Assembly: GCA_023458055.1 (NCBI GenBank)
Contig: JAEXAW010000002.1
Span: forward strand, 124,001-188,000
Source: Pseudomonadota bacterium
Lineage (GTDB): Bacteria > Pseudomonadota > Alphaproteobacteria > Sphingomonadales > Sphingomonadaceae
Length of the DNA stretch: 64,000 bases
Direction: 5' to 3'
Notes under the pieces: generated by a model
The model's database searches: none
Told to the model about the DNA's origin: nothing
The model's input: only the letters and a program-made list of their open reading frames with translations
Shown here: positions 36,317 to 47,142 of the stretch, one piece after another
How the letters are laid out: every line of letters begins with the position of its first letter
Position numbering within the stretch: position 1 is the stretch's first letter
Position numbers and translations under genes: made by a program

Positions 36317-37369
36317 TTAACTCCGCTCCTTGTCGAGCAGTGCCTGCTTGCGTTCCAGCCCATAGGCATAGCCGCCCAAACTTCCATCGGTGCGGATGAC
36401 GCGGTGACAGGGGATCAGCACCGCCACATTATTCGCGCCATTGGCAGAGCCCGCCGCGCGCACCGCTTTGGGCTTGCCGACCGCCGCGGCGATATCGGCA
36501 TAGGTGCGCGTCTCGCCCGCCGGGATGCGTTGCAATTCGGCCCAGACCGCGCGTTGAAACGCAGTGCCGCCAAGATCAAGCGGAAGGGTCGGCATGTGGT
36601 CGGGTTGCTCCACCGCCGCGACGGCCTGTTCGAGGAGCGCGGCGAAGGCGGCATCTCCTTGCGTCAGCGCTGCGTTGGGGAAACGACGCTGCAATTCGCC
36701 TTCATCCTCATCGAAGGACAGGCGGCAAATCCCCTTGTCTGTTGCGGCGAGCAGCATCTTGCCGAGGCTGGTCTCCGCCACCGCCCAATGGATCGTCACC
36801 CCCGCACCGCCCTTTTTCCATGCCGAAGGAGCCATCGGAATTTCTGCCTTCATGGCGTCATAGAAACGCGAGGGCGCGGAAAAGCCGCCTTCATAAATCG
36901 CTTCGGTGACGCTCGCGCCTGCTTCAATCGCGCTGATCGCGCGCTGCGCCTTGAGGCCGCGCACATAGGCCGCCGGGCTAAGTCCCGTGGCGCGCGCAAA
37001 GGTGCGGGTGAAATGCGTCGGCGAATAACCAACAATCGCGGCGAGTTGCTCAAGCTTGGGCGGTTCTTCGCCCGAGAGCAATTTTAGCGCGGTGGCGATA
37101 GCCTGCTCATCGCGCGCCACATCGTCGGGGAGGCAGCGCTTGCAGGCCCGCAAACCCGCCTCCCGCGCGGCTGCACCATCGGCAAAGAAGCGCACATTCT
37201 CCCGCGCCGGATGCCGCGCCGCACAGGAGGGGCGGCAATAAATGCCGGTGGTGAGAACGCCGGTAACAAAGCGCCCGTCAGACGCGCGGTCACGGCGCTG
37301 GACAGCGGCCCAGGCGGTGTCGGGGTCGATGGTCAAGTTGGTTGGCAGATCGGTCACAATCATCGTCAT
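36317..37369 (-). CDS. ada: Bifunctional DNA methyl-repair protein / transcriptional activator Ada
   Basis: Repairs methylphosphotriesters and O6-methylguanine and, once methylated, activates the adaptive response. The 350-residue protein has all three parts. The N-terminal Zn domain has cysteines in GIYCRPSC (acceptor) and ACKRC. An AraC-type helix-turn-helix spans residues 85-175 (LEQLAAIVGYSPTHFTRTFA, then LSPAAYVRGLKAQRAIS). The C-terminal methyltransferase domain carries the acceptor Cys in IPCHRV near residue 318. Ada normally regulates itself. No alkB or alkA partner lies next to it here. Confidence 0.94.
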   Translation of the reverse strand: MTMIVTDLPTNLTIDPDTAWAAVQRRDRASDGRFVTGVLTTGIYCRPSCAARHPARENVRFFADGAAAREAGLRACKRCLPDDVARDEQAIATALKLLSGEEPPKLEQLAAIVGYSPTHFTRTFARATGLSPAAYVRGLKAQRAISAIEAGASVTEAIYEGGFSAPSRFYDAMKAEIPMAPSAWKKGGAGVTIHWAVAETSLGKMLLAATDKGICRLSFDEDEGELQRRFPNAALTQGDAAFAALLEQAVAAVEQPDHMPTLPLDLGGTAFQRAVWAELQRIPAGETRTYADIAAAVGKPKAVRAAGSANGANNVAVLIPCHRVIRTDGSLGGYAYGLERKQALLDKERS

Positions 37370-37456
37370 AACTCCAATTCGCTGATGATGCGACCGGTGT
37401 TAGGCGAGTGCGCAAAACGGCGCCTCCCGTTTCTTGCGGTGAAAGTTAAGCAGCGG

Positions 37457-38140
37457 TTATTGGCGACGATTGCCCGACATCGCAACGACGAGCGCTCTCA
37501 CTTGATTTCGCATTTTGCTGAACGCCGTCTCGCCTGTATCCGGCGCATACCAGTTCACGGATATGAGTTTGTTGTCGACTGTAGTCATGCACAGAACCAT
37601 AGCCTTTGTATATCCTTTGCCTGTCTGCGATGTGAGTTCCAGTGTACCGCCCAAATAGACGCAAAGGTCATCCGACCCCTTGAATCCGATAGGTCCGCTA
37701 AGCCTAACCCCTGCGCCGGTAACTTTGTTAAAGCCGTCTTCAGCTTGATTGACAGACTCCTGAAAATTCATCGCCGGGTCGCCTGCAGCTTTAGCAAGTT
37801 CTGCGACAGCCGTCTTGCGATCTATCGTCACCAACAAAGCATCGCGTGGTGTTTTTAGGATAAAATACTCCCCATCGCCCATCTTCGTCGATTGTTCATC
37901 ACAGCGCGTCGCCGTCAAATGCGTAACATTCCTGTCGTCTGCCGCAGCCGACAACTGCTCTGCGGCTCGCTCCTTTTCGGTTCTAGCCAGACAGAAGCCT
38001 TGCGGAATCGGCACGTCGATTGCAGTCGTGCCAATCATTATCCGGCTAATTTCAGGGGCCGCCTTAGCGGATTTCGCCATCAAGGGCGTCGCCAGGGACA
38101 GTCCGACAACCATTGTAGCAAAGCCAAATAATAATTTCAT
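37457..38140 (-). CDS. Exported protein of unknown function
   Basis: A 227-residue protein with a signal peptide (MKLLFGFATMVVGLSLATPL, cleavage near LMAKSAKA). Notable are a segment on a self-consistent fold (IMIGTTAIDVPIPQGFCLAR), four cysteines likely in two disulfides (FCLAR, ATRCDEQ, DLCVYLG, LCMTTVDN) and a C-terminal WYAPDTGETAFSKMRNQVRA. GC is somewhat below the local average. I choose ATG 38140 as it begins the signal; an ATG at 38170 would add ten residues. No family recognised. Confidence 0.7.
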   Translation of the reverse strand: MKLLFGFATMVVGLSLATPLMAKSAKAAPEISRIMIGTTAIDVPIPQGFCLARTEKERAAEQLSAAADDRNVTHLTATRCDEQSTKMGDGEYFILKTPRDALLVTIDRKTAVAELAKAAGDPAMNFQESVNQAEDGFNKVTGAGVRLSGPIGFKGSDDLCVYLGGTLELTSQTGKGYTKAMVLCMTTVDNKLISVNWYAPDTGETAFSKMRNQVRALVVAMSGNRRQ

Positions 38141-38240
38141 ACGTCCCCCCAAAAAATAGCCGAGAAACATTATATAAAATTCATAGCTCGCGTAAACGCC
38201 TCATCGCGCGCTTGTGGTGCGGCATTGATTTTATTGCTCG

Positions 38241-38462
38241 TTATCCCTCCCCCGCCTTATCCAGATACCCCAACAGCTCCCCCGGCTTTGCTTTCCCCGC
38301 GCGGCGTTTCAGGAAGATTGAGGCGGTTTCCACCGTCCCCACTTTTTCCGCAACCGCCGCGGCGATCCATTGGTTGAGCGATACGCCATCCTCTTTGGCG
38401 AGCCGCATCGCCGCGTCCTTTACCGATTTGGGGAGTTTGAGCGGATAGGCAGCTTTGGTCAT
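38241..38462 (-). CDS. Ribbon-helix-helix antitoxin-like protein
   Basis: A 73-residue protein with an Arc/HicB-type fold: YPLKLPKSVKDAAMRLAKED (strand and helix 1) and GVSLNQWIAAAVAEKVGTVE (helix 2), then a basic tail. The LPKSVKDAAMRLA...SLNQWI pattern is typical of antitoxins that bind DNA as dimers. It follows the PIN-domain gene with a four-base ATGA overlap, so toxin-like and antitoxin-like genes are co-translated, the toxin being first. Confidence 0.8.
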   Translation of the reverse strand: MTKAAYPLKLPKSVKDAAMRLAKEDGVSLNQWIAAAVAEKVGTVETASIFLKRRAGKAKPGELLGYLDKAGEG

Positions 38463-38899
38463 AGGGGGATCCTTGCCATATAGTCTTCAGGGGTGAGCAC
38501 AGCGACATCGAATATCTGTCCGGCCAGCGCGAAATTGCGGGGGCGATGGGTGACCAAGGCCTCGGCATTGCCGTTGACCGCCGCTTCGAGCAGCAATTCG
38601 TCGGCCGGGTCGGTCATCTGCGGGCGCCACAGGAAGGTGACATCGACTGGCACCGCCGCGCTGGCAAAGGCGGCGAGCGCTGCCGCAATTTCGTCCAGCG
38701 ACAGGCCATGCGCCAATCGCGCCTCCGGCTCCTTGAGTGCGGTTTCATAGTCCAGCATCAGCGGGGTCGAGACCAGCGGCACCAGCACGCCTTCGGCCAC
38801 TGCACGCAGGAGATGATGGCTCGCGCTGCCCTCGCCTTCACTTTTGCCCCCCACAAAAGCAGACGTTAAGACGTCGGTACCGATTGCAACATATTTCAT
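38459..38899 (-). CDS. PIN-domain toxin-like nuclease, atypical first motif
   Basis: A 146-residue PIN-domain protein of the type found in toxin-antitoxin modules, normally an Mg-dependent ribonuclease. It begins MKYVAIGTDVLTSAF where the family consensus has a DTNVLVSA-like motif; the usual first Asp is Gly7 and Asp sits two positions later at 9. Other acidic positions remain: LDYETALKEPEA and MTDPADELLLEAAVNGNAEA, followed by LVTHRPRNFALA, where related proteins read VTHN-x-RDF. Activity may therefore be altered or lost. The adjacent RHH gene would be the antitoxin. Confidence 0.78.
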   Translation of the reverse strand: MKYVAIGTDVLTSAFVGGKSEGEGSASHHLLRAVAEGVLVPLVSTPLMLDYETALKEPEARLAHGLSLDEIAAALAAFASAAVPVDVTFLWRPQMTDPADELLLEAAVNGNAEALVTHRPRNFALAGQIFDVAVLTPEDYMARIPL

Positions 38900-39080
38900 A
38901 TCCCATTTGATATCATATCTTATAAGACATCACAAAATTGAATCTGCATTAACCCATCCCCCATCTTGCATTGCAGCAAAGGCGGTGCTAACCGCCGCCC
39001 CAATCGCACGGCAGGGGCATATTTTTCGCCCTCTTGGCTCATGCGAATCGATACCCCTAGGGACCAAAAGGACACGACGC

Positions 39081-39635
39081 GTGGATCATTCCGGCGGCAT
39101 TCAGGCTAGCTTGGCAGGACGGTATGCAACCGCCCTGTTCGACCTTGCCAAAGAGCAAAAAGCCATTGAAAAGGTTGAAAAAAGCCTTGAGACGTTGACG
39201 GGCGTGCTCGATCAATCCAGCGATCTCAAGACGCTCACAACCAATCCGCTGCTGACGCGCGAAGATGCCGGCAACGCGATTGCGACCGCGGCCAAGACAA
39301 TGCGGCTTGATTCGCTCACCACCAATTTCCTCGGCGTGCTTGCGCAGAATCGCCGGCTTGGCGAGATTGCCAATGTTGCCCGCGCGTTCAACATGCTCGC
39401 GGCCAATGAGCGCGGCGAAGTGGCGGCAGAAGTCACCACCGCGCATCCGCTTGATGCGGCCCAGTCCCTTGCTTTGAAATCGCGTTTGCGCACTCGCGTC
39501 GGCCGCGATGTCAATGTTACCTACACGGTTGATCCTGCCATTTTGGGCGGTCTGGTGGTCAAGATTGGCAGCCAGATGATCGACAGTTCCATTCGCACAC
39601 GACTCAACACCCTCGCGCAAGCGATGAAAGGCTAA
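39081..39635 (+). CDS. atpH: ATP synthase F1 delta subunit
   Basis: Peripheral-stalk subunit that connects F1 to the b subunits (OSCP homologue). I place the start at GTG 39081 with AAAGGA nine bases upstream, giving 184 residues that begin MDHSGGIQASLAGRYATALF; in-frame sequence further upstream is non-coding. The typical N-terminal helical bundle and the C-terminal VNVTYTVDPAILGGLVVKIG, DSSIRTRLNTLAQAMKG are present. It opens the operon atpH-A-G-D-C; the F0 genes are elsewhere, as in most alphaproteobacteria. Confidence 0.95.
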   Translation: MDHSGGIQASLAGRYATALFDLAKEQKAIEKVEKSLETLTGVLDQSSDLKTLTTNPLLTREDAGNAIATAAKTMRLDSLTTNFLGVLAQNRRLGEIANVARAFNMLAANERGEVAAEVTTAHPLDAAQSLALKSRLRTRVGRDVNVTYTVDPAILGGLVVKIGSQMIDSSIRTRLNTLAQAMKG

Positions 39636-41168
<1,533 letters not shown>

Positions 41169-41181
41169 GATATTTAGCAAA

Positions 41182-41269
41182 CGTCACCCTGAACCTGGTT
41201 CAGGGTCCATAGTCCCGGAGCCATCGACAGCGCGGGACATATGGATGCTGAAACAAGTTCAGCATGACG
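41182..41269. repeat. 88-bp palindromic element between atpA and atpG
   Basis: The left arm CGTCACCCTGAACCTGGTTC (41182 onward, ending GGGTCCAT at 41210) and the right arm ATGGATGCTGAAACAAGTTC (41241 onward, ending GCATGACG at 41269) have complementary ends, and each carries its own hairpin (CCCTGAA..TTCAGGG and GCTGAA..TTCAGC). It has the same overall plan as the 94-bp elements at 12333 and 52961. It sits inside a transcribed operon, so it will appear in the mRNA. Confidence 0.85.
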
Positions 41270-41293
41270 AAATTGGGATAAGTCAGGGCACAA

Positions 41294-42169
41294 ATGGCCA
41301 GTCTTAAAGAACTCAAGGTCCGGATCGGATCGGTCAAATCGACCCAGAAGATCACCAAGGCCAAGCAGATGGTTGCCGCAGCCAAGCTCCGCAAGGCGCA
41401 GGCAGCAGCGGAAGCGGCGCGCCCCTATGCCGAACGCCTCGAAGGCGTGGTGGCGAGCCTTGCTTCCAAGGTTGGCAAGAGCGACAATGCCCCGATCCTC
41501 CTCGGCGGCACGGGCAAGGATGATGTGCATCTGCTCGTCGTCGCGAACTCCGACCGTGGCCTCGCGGGCGCGTTCAACTCGAACATCGTCAAGGCGGCGC
41601 GCGACAAGGCGTTTGAGCTTCAGGGACAGGGCAAGAAGGTCCAGTTCTTCCTGATCGGGCGCAAGGGCCGCGCGGTGCTGTCGCGCCTCTTCCCCGGCCA
41701 GATTGTCGGCCATTATGAAACCACCGGTTTCCGCGAGCTCGGCTTTGCGCAGGCGCATGAAATTTCCGACCAGATTTCGGAAATGTTCCAGGCCGGCAAA
41801 TTTGACGTTGCCCACCTCTTCTTCTCCAAGTTCCGTTCGGCGCTGGTGCAGGAAGCGACCGGGCAACAGATCATCCCCGTGGTCGCGCCCAAGGCAGCGG
41901 TCGATACGGGCGGCAGCGTGGTCGAATATGAGCCGGACGAAGAATCCATCCTCGCCGACCTCCTGCCGCGCAACGTCACCATTCAGCTGTTCAAGGCTTT
42001 GCTGGAAAATGCCGCGTCCGAACAAGGCGCGTCGATGACCGCGATGGACAACGCGACCCGCAACGCCGGTGACCTCATCAACAAGCTCACCATCCAATAT
42101 AACCGCAGCCGCCAGGCCGCGATCACCACCGAACTCGTCGAAATTATTTCGGGTGCGGAGGCTTTGTAA
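41294..42169 (+). CDS. atpG: ATP synthase F1 gamma subunit
   Basis: Central rotating shaft of F1. 291 residues, beginning [20 protein letters not shown] and ending with [15 protein letters not shown], the two coiled helices that form the shaft. The Rossmann-like middle has [20 protein letters not shown]. An alphaproteobacterial insertion-like region around residues 190-230 is present. The next frame is not atpD but an unknown membrane-protein gene that starts two bases after the atpG stop. Confidence 0.97.
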   Translation: MASLKELKVRIGSVKSTQKITKAKQMVAAAKLRKAQAAAEAARPYAERLEGVVASLASKVGKSDNAPILLGGTGKDDVHLLVVANSDRGLAGAFNSNIVKAARDKAFELQGQGKKVQFFLIGRKGRAVLSRLFPGQIVGHYETTGFRELGFAQAHEISDQISEMFQAGKFDVAHLFFSKFRSALVQEATGQQIIPVVAPKAAVDTGGSVVEYEPDEESILADLLPRNVTIQLFKALLENAASEQGASMTAMDNATRNAGDLINKLTIQYNRSRQAAITTELVEIISGAEAL

Positions 42170-42171
42170 CT

Positions 42172-44288
<2,117 letters not shown>

Positions 44289-44300
44289 GGAAATCCAAGC

Positions 44301-44447
44301 CCTCTCCCGCTTGCGGGAGAGGCAAGCAAGGCCAGCTATGCGAATAGCTGGTCGTAGCGCGGTGAGGGAATACCCTCACCAACTCCGCCTAGTCCTTCGC
44401 ATAGCTCAGGACCAAGGCTCCGTATCCTCTCCCGCAAGCGGGAGAGG
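44301..44447. repeat. Palindromic element between atpD and atpC
   Basis: CCTCTCCCGCTTGCGGGAGA (44301 on, ending GG at 44322) and CCTCTCCCGCAAGCGGGAGA (44426 on, ending GG at 44447) are near-identical hairpins that are also mutually complementary. Between them are hairpins at AGCTAT..ATAGCT and GTGAGGG..CCCTCAC. The element fills almost all of the 174 bp between atpD and atpC. Confidence 0.85.
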
Positions 44448-44462
44448 GATTAGGATTGAAAA

Positions 44463-44720
44463 ATGGCTCTGAACTTTGAACTCGTAACCCCGGAAAAGCT
44501 GGTCCGTTCGGATAATGTCCATATGGTCGTCGTGCCCGGCAGCGAGGGTGATTTTGGCGTGCTGGAAGGCCATGCGCCTTTCATGTCCACGGTGCGTGAT
44601 GGCGATGTGCAAATCTATGCCAGCGCAGGCGCAGCGCCTGAAATCATCCGCGTGGAAGGCGGCTTTGCCGAAGTTAACGAAAAGGGGCTGACGATTTTGG
44701 CGGAACGCGTCGTCGCGTAA
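44463..44720 (+). CDS. atpC: ATP synthase F1 epsilon subunit, short form
   Basis: The 85 residues cover only the N-terminal beta-sandwich: [40 protein letters not shown], and [20 protein letters not shown]. The C-terminal two-helix domain of the usual 130-140 residue protein, which inhibits ATP hydrolysis in E. coli, is absent. The frame ends naturally and a terminator follows, so this is not a sequencing truncation. Short epsilon subunits occur in sphingomonads; inhibition may rely on other proteins such as the alphaproteobacterial zeta inhibitor. Confidence 0.93.
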   Translation: MALNFELVTPEKLVRSDNVHMVVVPGSEGDFGVLEGHAPFMSTVRDGDVQIYASAGAAPEIIRVEGGFAEVNEKGLTILAERVVA

Positions 44721-44744
44721 GGCGCGCGGTCATTGCAACCGATT

Positions 44745-44772
44745 AAAAGGGCGCTCGCGGGCGCCCTTTTTT
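44745..44772 (+). terminator. Terminator of the atp operon
   Basis: AAAAGGGCGC (44745-44754) pairs with GCGCCCTTTT (44761-44770) around TCGCGG, continuing into TTTTTT (44767-44772). It lies 25 bp behind the atpC stop. Confidence 0.92.
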
Positions 44773-44994
44773 ATGGGCTGAATATACCCTGCTCTGTTCG
44801 CGCTGGCGAACGGGGTCAGGATAGCGCCGGATTGTCCATGCCCAGGTGCGCAAAATTCCCCTTCCCTCTCTGCGCATTTTGCAATTGTTTTACATCCATT
44901 AGGAACTTGTCAAAGTTTACCCGTTATTCACCAGACTCGTAAGCAATTGGTTCGGTGGCGCGATCAGGTCCTGATCGCACAAAAACGGGGTGAC

Positions 44995-46518
44995 ATGATG
45001 AGTGCTTTTGGACGCAAGGCTGGACTTTCTGCGGCACGCCCGGCCTTTGGTGTAGCAAAACCGATGCAGGGCGGCGCACAAAATGGTGGTCCGCGCGGCG
45101 TTCCTCAACCGATGGGCGGTGAACAATTCCCGCCGCTCGACACTGTCCCTGGCGCTGTCGATGCCCCGCCCGCCGCCCCGGCGCAGGAGGATGCGCTCAC
45201 CCGACTTGCCGCGCGTGCCTCTGCCGAGCATCTTGAACAGGAAAAGCCGCAAGGCTTTGAAGCCTCGGTCCACAAGATCAAGGAACAGGTGCTTCCCCGC
45301 CTGCTCGAACGCGTCGACCCGGAAGCGGCCGCGTCGCTCAACAAGGAAGAGCTTACCGAGGAATTCCGCCCGATCATCATGGAAGTGCTGGCGGAGCTCA
45401 AGTTTACGCTCAACCGCCGCGAACAATTCGCGCTTGAAAAAGTGCTGGTTGACGAGCTGCTCGGCTTTGGTCCGCTCGAAGAATTGCTCAACGATCCGGA
45501 TATTTCCGATATCATGGTCAACGGCCCCGAGCAGACCTATATCGAAAAAAAGGGTAAGCTGCAGATCGCGCCGATCCAGTTCCGCGACGAGGAACATCTG
45601 TTCCAGATTGCACAGCGCATCGTCAACCAGGTCGGCCGCCGCGTCGACCAAACCACCCCGCTCGCCGACGCCCGCTTGAAGGATGGCTCTCGTGTGAACG
45701 TGATCGTGCCGCCGCTTTCCTTGCGCGGCACCGCGATCTCAATTCGTAAATTCTCGGCCAAGCCGATCACGCTCGATATGCTCAAAGGCTTCGGCGCGAT
45801 GAGCGAGAAAATGTGTACCGCGCTCAAAATTGCGGGCGCGTGCCGGTTCAACATCGTCATCTCGGGCGGTACCGGTTCGGGTAAGACGACCATGCTCAAC
45901 GCGCTTTCCAAGATGATCGACCCCGGCGAGCGCGTGCTGACCATCGAGGACGCGGCAGAATTGCGCTTGCAGCAGCCGCACTGGTTGCCGCTCGAAACCC
46001 GTCCGCCGAACCTTGAAGGGCAAGGCGCGATCACCATCGGTGACCTTGTGAAGAACGCCCTGCGTATGCGTCCTGACCGCATCATCCTCGGGGAAATTCG
46101 CGGGAGCGAGTGTTTCGACTTGCTCGCCGCGATGAACACCGGCCACGATGGTTCCATGTGTACGCTCCACGCCAACAGCCCGCGCGAATGCCTTGGCCGT
46201 ATGGAAAACATGATTTTGATGGGCGACATCAAAATTCCCAAGGAAGCGATCTCGCGCCAGATTGCGGAGTCGGTCGATTTGATCGTTCAGGTCAAGCGTC
46301 TGCGCGACGGTTCACGCCGGGTCACCCAGATCACCGAGGTTATCGGGATGGAAGGCGACGTGATTGTGACGCAGGACTTGTTCAAGTTCGAATATCTCGA
46401 CGAAAGCCCCGACGGCAAGATCATGGGCGAATATCGCCCCGGTGGCTTGCGTCCCTACACGCTCGAAAAAGCGCGCCAGTTCGGCTTCGACCAGCCGTTT
46501 TTAGAAGCCTGTTTGTAA
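44995..46518 (+). CDS. cpaF: CpaF/TadA-type secretion ATPase
   Basis: A hexameric ATPase of the Tad pilus/type II-IV secretion superfamily, cytoplasmic and membrane-associated. About 507 residues: a variable N-terminus, a helical N-domain around residues 80-200 (FALEKVLVDELLGFGPLEEL, then ISDIMVNGPEQTYIEKKGKL), Walker A (ISGGTGSGKTTMLNALSKMI), and the Asp, His and Walker B boxes in DRIILGEIRGSECFDLLAAM and GHDGSMCTLHANSPRECLGR. ATG 44995 or 44998 follows ACGGGG. No other tad/cpa gene is adjacent, so it is an orphan member or separated from its operon. Confidence 0.9.
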   Translation: MMSAFGRKAGLSAARPAFGVAKPMQGGAQNGGPRGVPQPMGGEQFPPLDTVPGAVDAPPAAPAQEDALTRLAARASAEHLEQEKPQGFEASVHKIKEQVLPRLLERVDPEAAASLNKEELTEEFRPIIMEVLAELKFTLNRREQFALEKVLVDELLGFGPLEELLNDPDISDIMVNGPEQTYIEKKGKLQIAPIQFRDEEHLFQIAQRIVNQVGRRVDQTTPLADARLKDGSRVNVIVPPLSLRGTAISIRKFSAKPITLDMLKGFGAMSEKMCTALKIAGACRFNIVISGGTGSGKTTMLNALSKMIDPGERVLTIEDAAELRLQQPHWLPLETRPPNLEGQGAITIGDLVKNALRMRPDRIILGEIRGSECFDLLAAMNTGHDGSMCTLHANSPRECLGRMENMILMGDIKIPKEAISRQIAESVDLIVQVKRLRDGSRRVTQITEVIGMEGDVIVTQDLFKFEYLDESPDGKIMGEYRPGGLRPYTLEKARQFGFDQPFLEACL

Positions 46519-46554
46519 GGGTTTAGAAGGTAACCACCGGAACTCCCGTCCCCC

Positions 46555-46576
46555 ACCCTCCCTTTTGAGGGAGGGT
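46555..46576. terminator. ACCCTCCC palindrome between convergent genes
   Basis: ACCCTCCC (46555-46562) and GGGAGGGT (46569-46576) pair around TTTTGA. Located after cpaF and before the small membrane-protein gene on the other strand; it could end transcripts from both sides. Confidence 0.55.
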
Positions 46577-46603
46577 CAAAGGGCCAAGCGCAGCGCGCGA
46601 ACT

Positions 46604-46834
46604 TTACCCCTTTAACGCGTAAATCAAGGCGCCGAAGCTCACGAACATCGCGCACATGAAAACCCCCTGCCAAGGCATGAAACCGATGCGGTTGATGTCG
46701 GTGCGGCGGCTGCGGCGGCGGTCGGCGAGGGACGCGATGATTGCGACCCCCAACGCTGCGATCGCGACGGCTGCTGCGGGGTGAAAGGTGATCCAGTTGG
46801 TCGCGCTTTCGACCGCAGGCGGGGTCGGCATCAT
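46604..46834 (-). CDS. Small membrane protein, unknown function
   Basis: A 76-residue protein with two predicted transmembrane helices: residues 15-33 (FHPAAAVAIAALGVAIIAS) and 53-74 (QGVFMCAMFVSFGALIYALK), separated by a basic loop (LADRRRSRRTDINRIGFMPW). The ATG 46834 overlaps the stop of the preceding gene by four bases (ATGA). It is the last gene of the unit that starts with the acyl-CoA carboxylase. No family recognised. Confidence 0.65.
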   Translation of the reverse strand: MMPTPPAVESATNWITFHPAAAVAIAALGVAIIASLADRRRSRRTDINRIGFMPWQGVFMCAMFVSFGALIYALKG

Positions 46835-47142
46835 GATGCCCGCGCCTTTCGCACCAGTGCGCTGAGGCTCATCAGCACCACATACCAAAAGGCCAGATTG
46901 GCTATAAACGCCTCTATCCGGATATCATCTTCAATGCCGATCTGGTGCGGCACCGATGTTGCCGTGCTATCGGCTATCCACGGCGCGGGCCAACCGCCCG
47001 TGAGGCGCGGCTTCACCATATCATTGAGCGTGCCCATATTGCCATAGACCGCGACTTCCTGGTCGCTGCGTTGGATTTTGGCGCTGGCGATGGTCAGCAG
47101 CAACGCCGCAAGCAACAGGCCAAAGTAGCGCGCCATGCTCAC
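46831..47142 (-). CDS. Small exported or membrane protein, unknown function
   Basis: A 103-residue protein. The N-terminal hydrophobic stretch (MARYFGLLLAALLLTIASAK) could be a signal or anchor. A periplasmic middle has GNMGTLNDMVKPRLTGGWPA and PWIADSTATSVPHQIG, and a second helix spans residues 77-97 (FIANLAFWYVVLMSLSALVR). The ATG 47142 overlaps the carboxylase stop by four bases; the Met two residues later is an alternative start. It is coupled on both sides, which suggests that it and its small partner are made together. Confidence 0.65.
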   Translation of the reverse strand: MSMARYFGLLLAALLLTIASAKIQRSDQEVAVYGNMGTLNDMVKPRLTGGWPAPWIADSTATSVPHQIGIEDDIRIEAFIANLAFWYVVLMSLSALVRKARAS

